From positions 41,570 through 105,569 of the forward strand of contig CALFBB010000017.1 of the NCBI GenBank assembly GCA_937944885.1: DNA of 64,000 bases. The letters run 5' to 3'. Under the pieces are notes generated by a model. It was not told the origin of the DNA and ran no database searches. It was given only the letters and a program-made list of their open reading frames with translations. This document shows, piece by piece, positions 26,846 to 36,607 of this stretch (within the stretch, counting starts at the first letter, position 1; every line of letters begins with the position of its first letter). The position numbers and the translations under genes were made by a program. Source of the stretch: an uncultured cyanobacterium (GTDB taxonomy: Bacteria > Cyanobacteriota > Cyanobacteriia > Thermostichales > Thermostichaceae).

Positions 26846-28927
26846 TTACAGGGGTAGCAGGTCGGTGTGCACTTCTTTGGTTTGCTTGGAGAGGAGCTGT
26901 TGCAGACTGTCCCTGGCTTCAGAAAAATTGGGGTGGATTTCTAGCGCTAGGCGAAATTGCTCAATTGCTTGCTCAAGCTTACCTGTACGGGCGTAGACTG
27001 AGCCAAGCCGATAATGGGCCAATCCATAACTACCATTGCTGCGAATGGCCTGTTGATACCTAGCCTCTGCTGTACTCAGATCTCCCTTAATGCGTGATAT
27101 TTCCCCCATACCAAAATGAGCTTCTGGGAGCTCTGGATTCTGCTTAAGGGCCTGCTCAAACTGTTGCATTGCCTCCAACACCTGTTGAGGCCGGACAAAC
27201 TTGCGCCCGGAGATATCCCGTTGCTTCTGCCCCAGATAGGCCAAACCGATTGCCGCAGTTGCTTCCTGGAGGGTAGGATCCAGCTCCAGCGCCCGTCGAT
27301 AGTTCTTCACCGCTTCGGTGTACTGTTCTTGGGCAGCCAAAACCAGTCCCAGTCCGTAGTAAGCGCGCCCCTGCTGGCCATCTGCTAGGATCACCTGGAT
27401 GAACTCTTGGCTGGCCTGGGCTAGCTGCCCAGCTTGTACCAAGGCTATTCCCAGATCCACACGCACCTGGGCAGCCATGGCAGGGGTGAGATCCAGCTTA
27501 AGAGCAGTGCGGAATGCGGCTACTGCTGCCTTGAGTTGACCTTTGCGCAGCAGAGCTTGTCCTATCACGTAGTGGGCTTCTCCCAAGCGGTCATTCAGTT
27601 CCAGAGCTGCCCGGCAGGAGTCGATGGCTTCATCCCATTGACCTAACCCGATGTAAATCTGGGCGATGCAGAGGTGGACCTGGCTGGAGTGGGGATCCAA
27701 GCCGAGAGCTGTTTGTTGTTGGACTAGAGCCTGTGCCCATTCCCGTTTTGCGGCCCAGGCTTGACCGATGAGGCTGAAAATTTCTGCTTGCTCAACTCCC
27801 TTCGTAAGGGGTAGAGCTTCTGGCAGGTGGGCCAAAACCTCATCCGGCTGATGTTGGGCCAACCATTGCTTGGCTAGGGTTTTCATCGTCTCCACCAGAT
27901 GGATATCGATGTCTTGAAGTTTGGGATTGAGTCGTTTGGCCTGTTGAAGGTGCCTTAGGCCCTCCTGCAACGAGCGGGTCTTGACCAAGAGTTTAGCCAG
28001 TTCAAGGTGAGCTAGGGCGTGATCCGGCTGCCGCTTAACGGCTTTCCGAAACTGGGCTATGGCTTCAGGAAGGTTCTCGGCCTCCAGGAAGGACATCCCT
28101 GCCGCAAAAAAATCCTGCTCTTCTGTTCCTGCTTCGGAGCGCAGGGTTTTCCAGCCCAGCCAACTGCCACCTGCAGCCAAGACCAACAACGGGATCCCCA
28201 ATCCCAAAGCCCTGGCTCGGGCCCACGCATCTGTTGTCCCAAGGGCGCGCACCACTAAGCCGCTGCCCAGCAGCAGCGAAAGTGCCAGCCCTCCTGCCAA
28301 AACCGGGCAAATGTTGGGTCTGTGCAGAAACTGACGCAAAACAGAAAGATCAAGAGCAGGAGGTGGAGTTTTTGGAGTGGGTGCTGCCGGGATCCCTTCA
28401 CGGTAGCAGGACGGAGCCTTATCTGGAGGGTGAGAGGTTAGGCTAGGGTTTGCCTTGGGCTGGTGTTCTTTGTGTTGCTGGATCTTGTGTTGCTGGATTT
28501 TGGGGACCGGCGCTTGCTGAGTTTGAACCTTGCGAAAATTAGGGTTACTGTCGGGATCCAGGAGTGGCTTTTCGGCTTCCAGGACTTTGATCTCAGAAAT
28601 CTTGCCACCCGGCAATACAATCTGGGTGGCATCAGCACTGCTCTCACCAGCAGCCAGATAAAAAACTTTCTTCCATTTTGGCTGAGTTTCCCCCCTCAGT
28701 CGGCCATAGACTACCAACTGACTTACCCCCTGAACGGGCAAACTGCCCAACTGACTGGCTACCCGATGCAAGACGATTGAGCGATTAAACAATACTTCTT
28801 CCGGAAGTTCTACCATCAAGTAAAGGATGTCCTGTTTCAGCACTGAGCGAGTTAGCAACGGAGCCAGTGCTTTTTGCAAAGACTTCGTGAGAGATTCAAC
28901 ACTACGAGTGCTAGCCTGGATGGACAT
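26846..28927 (-). CDS. Membrane-anchored TPR protein
   Basis: A 693-residue protein of unknown function. It has an N-terminal globular region (about 1-140), a Gln/Lys/Pro-rich linker, two hydrophobic segments (about 220-240 and 250-270), and then an array of roughly ten tetratricopeptide repeats to the C terminus. Examples are AIAQFRKAVKRQPDHALAH, AVKNYRRALELDPTLQEA and AIEQFRLALEIHPNFSEA. TPR arrays usually scaffold protein complexes. ATG 28927 (MSIQASTRS) is preferred to the upstream frame start at 28957, but the ribosome site is weak. It converges with ndhI. Confidence 0.8.
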   Translation of the reverse strand: MSIQASTRSVESLTKSLQKALAPLLTRSVLKQDILYLMVELPEEVLFNRSIVLHRVASQLGSLPVQGVSQLVVYGRLRGETQPKWKKVFYLAAGESSADATQIVLPGGKISEIKVLEAEKPLLDPDSNPNFRKVQTQQAPVPKIQQHKIQQHKEHQPKANPSLTSHPPDKAPSCYREGIPAAPTPKTPPPALDLSVLRQFLHRPNICPVLAGGLALSLLLGSGLVVRALGTTDAWARARALGLGIPLLVLAAGGSWLGWKTLRSEAGTEEQDFFAAGMSFLEAENLPEAIAQFRKAVKRQPDHALAHLELAKLLVKTRSLQEGLRHLQQAKRLNPKLQDIDIHLVETMKTLAKQWLAQHQPDEVLAHLPEALPLTKGVEQAEIFSLIGQAWAAKREWAQALVQQQTALGLDPHSSQVHLCIAQIYIGLGQWDEAIDSCRAALELNDRLGEAHYVIGQALLRKGQLKAAVAAFRTALKLDLTPAMAAQVRVDLGIALVQAGQLAQASQEFIQVILADGQQGRAYYGLGLVLAAQEQYTEAVKNYRRALELDPTLQEATAAIGLAYLGQKQRDISGRKFVRPQQVLEAMQQFEQALKQNPELPEAHFGMGEISRIKGDLSTAEARYQQAIRSNGSYGLAHYRLGSVYARTGKLEQAIEQFRLALEIHPNFSEARDSLQQLLSKQTKEVHTDLLPL

Positions 28928-29146
28928 GGTTGAGAGACTTCCACAATAAAAAGTCAATAAAAAGTCAAAGAAGAATTTGATCCATCATCAACATCCAGAT
29001 AGTAGGGAACCTTGCACACAATAAGCGGCCAAGCCTGGTGAACCCTTTGCCTGAATTGGGGTACAAGGTGGCTAGGATGCCTCAATTTTGCTCAATCATC
29101 CAGTATCCGTCAATATACTGAAAAAGGATGTAACAGGGGTAGGCTG

Positions 29147-29956
29147 TCACCCTCGCCCTTTGGGCCGATCGCGGTAGCGGGACGGAGTCCTGAAAAGATG
29201 GGTATGTTCAGGATGATACAGTCGCGACCGGGCTGACAGGGATCCCTGCAAAGCCGGACTGATCAGATAGAGAACGGTGCGCTCCAGGTGAGCTTGGCGG
29301 CTGAGGGTGGCCATTTCTGACAGGGATCCCAGCCAAATGTGTTCGTCTGGCCAGCCGAGACGGTAGCAGATGGCAACCGGGGTATCAGCAGGGTAGTGGG
29401 TCAATAGGTCTGCTTGGGCTTGTTCCACATGGCGGGCACTGAGGTAGAGACACAAGGAGGCGCGATGAGCTGCCAAACTGGCCAAGGCTTCTGGATCAGG
29501 TACCCGGGTGCGACCCCTGGCACGAGTGAGGATGATCGTCTGCACCAGCTCGGGGATGGTTAACTCCACCCGCAAGCGGGCGGCGGCCAACTGAAAGGCA
29601 CTCACTCCAGGCACGATCTCAAAGGGGATCCCGGCCTCCTCCAAGCCCAGGAGCAATTCGTGCAAAGCGCCATAAAGGGAGGGATCCCCATCTTGCAAGC
29701 GCACCACCCGCTGTCCTTTCTGGACACGGTCAATGATCCCAGGCAACAGCGTTTCCAAAGTCAGAGAGCGCGTATCGATGACCTCCACCTGTGGGCGACA
29801 GTGTTGCAGCAGCCCCGCCGGCACCAGGGATCCCGCATAAAAGACTACATCCGCCTCTGAGAGCAGCCGTTGCCCTCGCACAGTAATCAGTTCGGGATCT
29901 CCAGGGCCAGCCCCAATGATCTGCACCGGAAAGTAGATAGTCTCTTGCTTGGTCAC
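29147..29956 (-). CDS. cobM: Precorrin-4 C11-methyltransferase
   Basis: CobM/CbiF adds the C-11 methyl group in corrin ring synthesis for cobalamin, using S-adenosylmethionine. The 269-residue protein has the tetrapyrrole methylase motifs: GAGPGDPELITVRG near residue 15, ADVVFYAGSLVP, the DGDPSLYGA loop, and the TRARGRT segment typical of CobM. A basic C-terminal tail ends RDRPKGRG. The gene is isolated from other cobalamin genes, and no cobalamin riboswitch was recognised upstream. Confidence 0.92.
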   Translation of the reverse strand: MTKQETIYFPVQIIGAGPGDPELITVRGQRLLSEADVVFYAGSLVPAGLLQHCRPQVEVIDTRSLTLETLLPGIIDRVQKGQRVVRLQDGDPSLYGALHELLLGLEEAGIPFEIVPGVSAFQLAAARLRVELTIPELVQTIILTRARGRTRVPDPEALASLAAHRASLCLYLSARHVEQAQADLLTHYPADTPVAICYRLGWPDEHIWLGSLSEMATLSRQAHLERTVLYLISPALQGSLSARSRLYHPEHTHLFRTPSRYRDRPKGRG

Positions 29957-30136
29957 CCTGCCGGATCCCTTAGTACAGCACTGAGCATCTTAACAGCAGT
30001 CTTTGGAGAGAGACTAACCGAACAAGAGGATCCTTAAGTCAAGTCTGTGGTCTTCACCCTTGCTCAAGCCTGTACCACTTGGGTAACCTGCAATCTGCCT
30101 GGGCAAGATTGGAGTCCCACAGGTGAGTAGGACAAC

Positions 30137-31549
30137 ATGGTTTTCGTTGCACAACGGCTGGATGCCAAAGGGATCCCGCGGGTGGATCATCAAGCCGTGG
30201 TCAGGTTGGCGTTCCCTCTGATCTTGAGTGCCGGTATCCAGGCCTTGATGGGGATCACCGATACTTGGTTTATCGGTCAGATTTCTAGCCAAGCCTTGGC
30301 CGGCATGAATGCGGCCTGGTTGCCGACCCTTGTTGCCCTTGGGCCCTTTATCAATCTGGGTCGGGCGGTACAAACTCTGGTGGCCCAAACCTATGCGGCT
30401 GGGGACCCGAAGGGGGCTTCTGGTCACGCTTGGTCGGGGGTAGGGATGGGGTTGGCCTTGTTTCCCTTGTGTGGGCTGCTGGCAAGTTTAGGGAGCCTTC
30501 TTTACAGAAGGTTGCCTCTACCGGAGGGTATCTCTGAACAGGCCAGCGCCTATTGGCAGATCCGAGTTTGGGGCGGATCCGCCCTATTGGGCACCTTTTC
30601 TCTATCCGGCTTCTTTAACGGTATTGGCTGTACCTGGGTCACCCTTTGTGTGAGCGGCTGTAGCGTGTTGTTGAACGGGCTGCTGAATGCTCTGTTCATT
30701 TTTGGCTTTGGCTGGGGAATTGCCGGAGCTGCTTGGGGCACAATCCTTGCGGAATATGTGGAATTCAGCCTCTACCTGCTGGTGTTTCTCTCCGGGTGGA
30801 TCCACCGGGGCTATGCCAGCCGACACACCTGGCAACTGGGTTGGATGACGGCAACAGGACGCATTCGTCCATTGCTGAAATTGGGCCTGCCGATCTGGAT
30901 TTACTCCTTGGCGGATATGAGTTCCTTCACCCTATTTCAGTTGATGATCGGGCAGGTGGGAGCTGTGGAAGGAGCCACTGCCCATATTTGTCTGATGTTG
31001 TCTCGCTTTGCCTATTTGCCGGCCATGGGTTTGGAGCAATCCGCCAGCGTGTTGGTAGGTCAATCGATCGGCGCGGGGCAACCCGACTGGGCTAAGCGTC
31101 TGGGCAATGCAGTGATGGGATGGACGGTAGGATATATGGCGGTGGTGGGCAGCGCATTGGCTCTCTGGGGCCAGCCCTTGATCGGCGGGTTTGTCAGTGG
31201 GGAAGATGCCAATGCCGCCAGCATTATTCGTTTAGGCGGGCTGCTTTTGAAAATGATCGGTGTCTCTTTTCTCTTTGATGGCATGAACTTTGCAGCACTG
31301 GGATCCCTGCGAGGAGCCGGGGATGTACGGGTGCCAATGATGATCATGCTCGGGATGAGCTGGCTGGTGTTTTTACCTCTATCCCAGGTGCTGATTTTTC
31401 CCGCCGGTCAGGGTTGGCTCCCCTTTTTGCCAGGGTTGGGTTGGGGAGCTGTGGGCGGATGGCTAGCGGCCCTGATTTACGTAGCCGGCTTGGCATCCCT
31501 AATGGTGAGCCGTTGGCAGAGTGGGGTATGGCAGAAGACAAGCCTTTGA
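30137..31549 (+). CDS. MATE-family efflux transporter
   Basis: A 470-residue multidrug and toxic compound extrusion transporter, driven by a sodium or proton gradient. About twelve hydrophobic segments form two homologous halves. The first begins with FPLILSAGIQALMGITDTWFIG, typical of MATE proteins, and the second with LGLPIWIYSLADMSSF. The substrate is unknown. ATG 30137 lies at the start of the family region. It converges with the MscS gene, with 13 bases between their ends and no obvious shared terminator. Confidence 0.9.
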   Translation: MVFVAQRLDAKGIPRVDHQAVVRLAFPLILSAGIQALMGITDTWFIGQISSQALAGMNAAWLPTLVALGPFINLGRAVQTLVAQTYAAGDPKGASGHAWSGVGMGLALFPLCGLLASLGSLLYRRLPLPEGISEQASAYWQIRVWGGSALLGTFSLSGFFNGIGCTWVTLCVSGCSVLLNGLLNALFIFGFGWGIAGAAWGTILAEYVEFSLYLLVFLSGWIHRGYASRHTWQLGWMTATGRIRPLLKLGLPIWIYSLADMSSFTLFQLMIGQVGAVEGATAHICLMLSRFAYLPAMGLEQSASVLVGQSIGAGQPDWAKRLGNAVMGWTVGYMAVVGSALALWGQPLIGGFVSGEDANAASIIRLGGLLLKMIGVSFLFDGMNFAALGSLRGAGDVRVPMMIMLGMSWLVFLPLSQVLIFPAGQGWLPFLPGLGWGAVGGWLAALIYVAGLASLMVSRWQSGVWQKTSL

Positions 31550-31562
31550 AAATCTTAATTCC

Positions 31563-32660
31563 CTAGATGGTAATTGGGGCATCTACATAAATGGTGGGAT
31601 CCTGAATTTCAAAGGCAATCCCGTACTGCTTCAGCTTTTGGGCGATCGTCTCGTTGGCCAGATCCAGCAATTGTCGGCGTAGCTCCATCGATACCTCACC
31701 AGAGCCGAGGATAAAAAAGGTCACCTGAGCTTGGCTGCGGGCCGGCTGGGATCCCTGAGCATTTAACTCCCGAAAAGTGAGGTCGGTATTGCGAGAGTCA
31801 ATACCAAAAATGTCGCGGGTGCTCTCTAAAATGATCTGCCGGATCAGCGCTTTTTCTTCATCAGGCAGAAGGCGCTGAAAGGTCAGATAAATGAGTGACA
31901 TCACCTTTTTGGCTCCGGTGAAATTCTCAATACTCACCTGGGTGAGGGCGCTATTGGGCACAATCACCAATGTCCCCTTCCCGGAGGTACGGATGCGAGT
32001 GGAGCGTAAGCCAATCGACTCCACCCGCCCAAAGGTACCATCCGGCAAGCCAATATAGTCATCCACCACAAAAGGCCGATCCAGGTAGATAACAATACCC
32101 CCCAGCAGTTGCTCCAGAGTTTTTTGAGCAGCAAAGGCCACCGCCAACCCCCCAATGCCTAAGCTGGCAAACAGCCCCACCACATTGATCTGATGGCTTT
32201 GGGCAAACAGCAGCAGTGCCACAAAAGCAATCGCTAGATTGGCAGTAATCCGCCCAACAATCAGCAATTCACTGTTGACCTTACGCCCCCCCTTCAGGGC
32301 TGTATCCCGCAGATAGATATCGGCAAAGCCTTTCACCAAGCGGGTTAACAGCCAAGCCAGAGCAACCGTTAGGGTTAAGCTGACCCCTAGCTCCGTCAGG
32401 TGCAGCCACAACCCCCGCGGCAACGCCAATAGCACCACCTCCACTAGGAGGAGCGTCACCACCAACCCAATTAACCCCGCGTAGGGATCCACCGTGCGCT
32501 CGTACACTTCCGCCACAGCGGGGCTAACCCATCGCTTCACCGTCGGCTTAATCCACTTCGGGATCCAACGCCCCAAGCCGAAGGCCAGTAGACCCCCTAG
32601 GGTGATTACCCCCAGCTGGGCCCACCCTTTGCTCATCTCCAGCCCTTGCAACCACTCCAT
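31563..32660 (-). CDS. MscS-family mechanosensitive ion channel
   Basis: A 365-residue channel of the small-conductance mechanosensitive family, which releases solutes on osmotic downshock. Four or so membrane segments are followed by the pore helix region GLFASLGIGGLAVAFAAQKT, then LGGIVIYLDRPFVVDDYI and the cytoplasmic beta and alpha/beta domains. The alanine/glycine pattern of the pore helix is well kept. The ATG at 32660 fits the family N terminus. No regulatory site is seen. Confidence 0.92.
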   Translation of the reverse strand: MEWLQGLEMSKGWAQLGVITLGGLLAFGLGRWIPKWIKPTVKRWVSPAVAEVYERTVDPYAGLIGLVVTLLLVEVVLLALPRGLWLHLTELGVSLTLTVALAWLLTRLVKGFADIYLRDTALKGGRKVNSELLIVGRITANLAIAFVALLLFAQSHQINVVGLFASLGIGGLAVAFAAQKTLEQLLGGIVIYLDRPFVVDDYIGLPDGTFGRVESIGLRSTRIRTSGKGTLVIVPNSALTQVSIENFTGAKKVMSLIYLTFQRLLPDEEKALIRQIILESTRDIFGIDSRNTDLTFRELNAQGSQPARSQAQVTFFILGSGEVSMELRRQLLDLANETIAQKLKQYGIAFEIQDPTIYVDAPITI

Positions 32661-33099
32661 AAATCAACTCTTTGACGCTCTCCCTCCAACCCTAACGGGT
32701 AGGGTCGGAGATTCCTATTTCGCAGACCCTGAACTGGATTGGGTCACCCCAAGCCCCGCTAGACCGTCTCCGCAGGCACTCTAGATCAACCCCGGTAGAT
32801 CAACCCGTTCAGGTGGACCTCAACCTGCCAGTTGCCCAGGGAGTGAATGAGCTGCCCCAGGGAACGGATCCCTAATGATAGATAGCATGTTCACCCCGGT
32901 TGTACACCTGCCCAAGTTGTTTCCGCATAAGGCTGATGACCCAACTACAGAGACCTGACCGGTTGCTTGACCCTGCTCAGCCGGCCCTGTTTCTGGGCAA
33001 TTCCGCCTGCCCATAACCCTAACCGTTGAGATGACACAGTGGTACCCCAATCTCCGCCCCTTGACCGTCGGCAAGAGAGGCACAGAGCGGGATGAGTGT
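32661..33099. other. Intergenic region between mscS and the SNase-like gene
   Basis: No gene is supported in 439 bases. A hairpin ACCCTA/TAGGGT (loop ACGGG) lies at about 32689-32705, just upstream of the mscS start on its own strand, without a T-run. A near-repeat of AGATCAACCC occurs around 32783-32805. The frames open here have no family-like features. Confidence 0.35.
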
Positions 33100-34077
33100 T
33101 CAGTTGTTCATCTCCCGTTCCAACTTGGCCATGGAGATTTGGTTTTCAACACGGGCAATACCCTCCCGTAGGGTTACCATTTGCTGCTCCACTTCATCCA
33201 GGGATTTACGTATTGCTTCAGCCGCGCTCATGTGTTGATTCCGTTGCACCAAAGCCTCGCGTGCCATGCCGTCATTCTGGTGTCGGGTTGCCTGCTCAGC
33301 CCGGATAAACCAATCCTCTGCCTTTTGCAACATCTCGTCGTACTGCCGTTCCAGTTGTTTGCGGTTGGCCAGAGTTGTGGTGAGGCTGCGCTGCAACTGT
33401 TTCAGATCTCGCTCCAGTTGCCGGATGCTCACTTTTTTCTGGCTCGGCTTTTTCCACAACAATTTGCTCAAGCCCACCATCACCACCACCGTGGCAATGC
33501 CCACACCTGCCGCTGCTGTCGGGTTTTCCCGAATGAAGGAGCCATCCAAAACCGTTGCTCCCGCAAAAGCCGAGGTTTGTACCGCCGCTTCCCGAAACTC
33601 CCAGGGCATCACCGGGTTGCGTTGCTGCCAAAACCCTAGCCGCGCTGCCTGTGCTCCCTCTTGAGCCTCCAGATAGCGCTGACGGTTGGCTCCGTGCAAA
33701 AAGCGCTCGTAAACCACCGCATGCCCCTGGCGCAACATCTCCAAGTTCACCAGACCCTCAGAGTTATACACCTGAGCAATGTGCAGCCCATCTGGAGTGA
33801 CATAAAGGGTATCCACCTGCACCAGGGATCCTGTCGGAATCATGCTTTGTAGTGCCTCCTGGGAGAGCCGCCCCCAGCGCCCTTGGGTCAGTTCCGGTGC
33901 ATCCACATAAGAGAGGCGAAACCGAGTCGGCCTGCCATTCAAATCTGCCCAAAAGGTGTCCCCATCCACTACGGAGCGGACTCGCGCTGTACCAGAAGAT
34001 TGAGCTGCCGCAGGGAGCTGACTCCAAACACCAGCTAGAGCGGCAACAGCTACCGGGAGAGAAGTTCTTGAGGTCAT
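33100..34077 (-). CDS. Membrane-anchored SNase-like / PspA-like fusion protein
   Basis: A 325-residue protein with three parts. Residues 1-25 form a signal peptide with a likely cleavage after AAA. Residues 30-155 form a staphylococcal nuclease (thermonuclease) domain with VVDGDTFW (Asp38, Asp40) and RLSYVDAPE (Arg54, Asp59, Glu62), but the position of the second catalytic arginine (Arg87 of the S. aureus enzyme) appears to be Leu98 in PDGLHIA. Residues 187-207 form a membrane helix. Residues 215-323 form a long coiled coil (KQLERQYDEMLQKAEDW, MAREALVQRN, VTLREGIARVENQI) resembling the helical hairpin of PspA/Vipp1. The nuclease-like domain should face the periplasm and the coiled coil the cytoplasm. 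ATG 34077 is chosen over 34101 because it starts the signal peptide. Confidence 0.75.
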   Translation of the reverse strand: MTSRTSLPVAVAALAGVWSQLPAAAQSSGTARVRSVVDGDTFWADLNGRPTRFRLSYVDAPELTQGRWGRLSQEALQSMIPTGSLVQVDTLYVTPDGLHIAQVYNSEGLVNLEMLRQGHAVVYERFLHGANRQRYLEAQEGAQAARLGFWQQRNPVMPWEFREAAVQTSAFAGATVLDGSFIRENPTAAAGVGIATVVVMVGLSKLLWKKPSQKKVSIRQLERDLKQLQRSLTTTLANRKQLERQYDEMLQKAEDWFIRAEQATRHQNDGMAREALVQRNQHMSAAEAIRKSLDEVEQQMVTLREGIARVENQISMAKLEREMNN

Positions 34078-34379
34078 GGGGGTCACTCCTATGTCAAACA
34101 AAAAGTTAAGAAATAATAAAATCTACTAATGTCCGGAACCCGGAACAAACCGGAAGCGTCGGAGGAGCCGGTAGTAGAAGCTACCCATAGGCTTCCTTCG
34201 CAAAGGGAGTGGGTTGACAGACTCTTGCTACCGCAAAGTCAACCTTCTTGACGAAAGAAGCTCTCCGGCTGGCAAAGGGTCGGCCCACGCAAGGAGATGA
34301 GTTTGGCCTAGAGCTTAGCTCAGATGCTTTGTCAACGTCACAACCCTATGGCGCAATTTTTATCGAACTAGGGATCCCC
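34078..34379. other. Intergenic region with three consecutive hairpins
   Basis: No gene is seen. Three inverted repeats follow one another: GAAGC/GCTTC at 34177-34195, GGTTGAC/GTCAACC at 34212-34244, and CTTCTT/AAGAAG at 34244-34260. None has a T-run, so they are not ordinary terminators. The region is the leader of the SNase-like gene if read on the minus strand. A structured leader or small RNA is possible; the evidence is only the repeats. Confidence 0.3.
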
Positions 34380-35198
34380 TCACAGCCGCAGAAGCAGGGG
34401 CTCCTCGTTGGGCAGCCCCGGTAGAGGTGGGGGGAGAATCTTGATCTCACCCGTTGGCAATGTTTCTAGAACGGTACCCAGTTGGGTCAGTTGTTCCAAA
34501 ACGAACAGGCGGGTATCGTGATCGGCGCTGGAGTTGAACACGCTCATCCAGACATCAAACCGAGCGCGGCGACTGAGGGGGCTACGGGCAATGTTGTCCC
34601 CCAATTGGCGAAAATCCTCCCCTGGCAGGCCCACTTGCTCCCGCCAAGCGGCGGCTTGATAGTAGTCGTCTCGGCCCGCTTCCGCATCTCCCAAAAACAA
34701 GAAGTTCAGCAAGGCGCGATCCACATAAAGCCGCCAAGCATCCGGGTTGGTTTCGGGAGTGAAGTGCTGAATGCCGCGATCCAGAATCTCAATGGCCTGT
34801 TCTGGTTGTCCGGCCCGGTAGGCCAACACCAAGCTAGACAGGCGATAGCCCAAGAAAAAGTTAGGGTCCAGCCGGGTCATGTGGTCAAAGTAGTCGTAGG
34901 CCAGGCCATAACCAGTTAGGGTACGGGCCGGACCGTCCCCGTAGTACTGGATCAGCTCCAACCACAGCCAGGAGGCAGCCAAGTTGCGGTAGCCCAGCCA
35001 GCCCAACACATTGGCCAAGGCAAGGTTGCGATCTTTGCGGGCTTCGGCATTTTCCAGTTCCCCCAGGTTGATCCGCTCCAACATCGGCAACTGAGACTGC
35101 ACCAGGATCCCGCCACAAATGAGCAACCCTAAAACGGCAGGTAAGGTGCTTTGCCAAGTCAAGCGGGAGCGGCGAAGCGGTAGTGAAGCAGTGGTCAT
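34380..35198 (-). CDS. Conserved membrane-anchored TPR-like protein
   Basis: A 272-residue protein with one N-terminal membrane helix (about 18-34, LPAVLGLLICGGILVQS) and a helical, TPR-like remainder. Segments such as LGYRLSSLVLAYRAGQPEQA and AIEILDRGIQHFTPETNPDA follow TPR spacing. The end is proline- and leucine-rich. It looks like a conserved cyanobacterial protein, but I cannot name a function. The gene is followed by the hairpin-rich spacer and then the SNase-like gene on the same strand. Confidence 0.6.
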   Translation of the reverse strand: MTTASLPLRRSRLTWQSTLPAVLGLLICGGILVQSQLPMLERINLGELENAEARKDRNLALANVLGWLGYRNLAASWLWLELIQYYGDGPARTLTGYGLAYDYFDHMTRLDPNFFLGYRLSSLVLAYRAGQPEQAIEILDRGIQHFTPETNPDAWRLYVDRALLNFLFLGDAEAGRDDYYQAAAWREQVGLPGEDFRQLGDNIARSPLSRRARFDVWMSVFNSSADHDTRLFVLEQLTQLGTVLETLPTGEIKILPPPLPGLPNEEPLLLRL

Positions 35199-35335
35199 AG
35201 GGGGCTATCCAAGGGAGTGGAACAATCCTTTCCAGGAGTTTTCATCTGTAGGTCAACCCAGGATCCTGAACAAGACTGCGGCTGCGGCTCCTACAACGGC
35301 TACACTCATCTTAGATGCTGCCCTGTTCCCTCTTC

Positions 35336-36607
35336 ATGCCCAGCAGTACCCTCTCTGCTTCTGAACGGGCTTTTAGCCTCTACGAAGCCCTGCCCTACCC
35401 CAATGTTCCCCTCTCGCAGACGGCCCGCAATGCCCTGCCGGAGATGTTCAAAATGAGCTACACCACCGCTCAGTACGTTCGTACCCATGCGGTGATCGAA
35501 CCTGAGGGGAAAGTGTTGCTCAATGCGGGCTGTGGCTCTGGCTGGGAAACCCTGATGATGGCAGAGGCTAACCCTGGGGCCAAGATCGTTGCTTTTGATC
35601 TGTCCCCTGCTTCCGTTAAGCTCACCGAAGAACGCCTACGCTACCACGGCTTTACCAATACAGAGTTTTATGTGCTCAATTTGCTGGAATTGGATCGCCT
35701 TGGGATCCAATTTGATTTCATGAGTTTGAATGATGTTTTGTACTTGCTGGAGGATCCCACAGAGGGTTTACGGGCCATGAAAAGGGTCTTAAAACCGGAA
35801 GGAATTATCCGTGCCAATCTGCACCACCGCTACCAACGGCAGGTGTTCTTTCGCATGCAAGCAGCCTTCCAGAAGATAGGGCAATTTGATGTGGCTCCGG
35901 CTACGGGAGCCAAACATGTGCGGGAGTTTATGGGATCCCTGCAGGAAGAGGTAGCCAAGGCGGTGCTTTGGGATCCGCTCACCTACAAGGAGGATGCGGC
36001 TATTTTGAATAACTATCTTCTCTCCAACGACAAAGGCTTCACCATTCCGGATCTATTTCGCATGTTGCAAGAGGCCGGGCTGGGCTTTTTAAGCTTGGTG
36101 GATATGCCCGATTGGTCGGTGGAGTCTTTGTTTAGGGAGGTGCCGGAGTTTGTCCGGCGCAAACTGGAGGCAATGAGCCCGATGGAGCGGCTACACCTGT
36201 ACGAGCTACTCCGCCCTGCCCACCGCCTGATTGATTTCTGGGTGGATCACGCCGGTTCCTCCCTGGTTTTCCCTTGGAGTGATGAAGATTGGCTAGAGGG
36301 ATCCGTCCAATTCAACCCCATTTTGCTGGATAACTCCCGTTTTCATCAGGAGTACAACCAAGCCTTGAAAGACAACCGGCCCTATGAAATGCAGTGGACC
36401 GGGGCCACCCATGGGCGCTTGAGCATTCCCCCCGACAAGCTAAAATGGCTGGCTCCCCTCTTGCAGGGGCAAACCCCGGTTAAGGTGCTGATTCAAGCAG
36501 CTACTGAGATGGGATCCCTGGATGAAGAGAAAGCCACCGATGAGGTGTTAACCTACCTGAGTGCCTTGGAGGATTTTCTCTTTGTGTTGCTGCAACCCAG
36601 CTTCTAG
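35336..36607 (+). CDS. SAM-dependent methyltransferase
   Basis: A 423-residue class I methyltransferase. Motif I reads VLLNAGCGSGWETL near residue 58, motif II is IVAFDLSPAS, and the post-motif region is MSLNDVLYLLEDP followed by VLKPEGIIRANLHH. About 240 residues follow the methyltransferase fold and match nothing I recognise; they may bind the substrate. ATG 35336 (MPSSTLS) is preferred to the frame start at 35315. The substrate is unknown, and neighbours give no clue. Confidence 0.82.
   Translation: MPSSTLSASERAFSLYEALPYPNVPLSQTARNALPEMFKMSYTTAQYVRTHAVIEPEGKVLLNAGCGSGWETLMMAEANPGAKIVAFDLSPASVKLTEERLRYHGFTNTEFYVLNLLELDRLGIQFDFMSLNDVLYLLEDPTEGLRAMKRVLKPEGIIRANLHHRYQRQVFFRMQAAFQKIGQFDVAPATGAKHVREFMGSLQEEVAKAVLWDPLTYKEDAAILNNYLLSNDKGFTIPDLFRMLQEAGLGFLSLVDMPDWSVESLFREVPEFVRRKLEAMSPMERLHLYELLRPAHRLIDFWVDHAGSSLVFPWSDEDWLEGSVQFNPILLDNSRFHQEYNQALKDNRPYEMQWTGATHGRLSIPPDKLKWLAPLLQGQTPVKVLIQAATEMGSLDEEKATDEVLTYLSALEDFLFVLLQPSF

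Noticed and set aside
29957..30136. Cobalamin riboswitch near cobM
   Set aside because: No recognisable B12-box sequence was found in the spacer upstream of cobM.
32820..33083. Minus-strand 87-codon frame between mscS and the SNase-like gene
   Set aside because: Composition is mixed, with no ribosome site, hydrophobic segment or family match.
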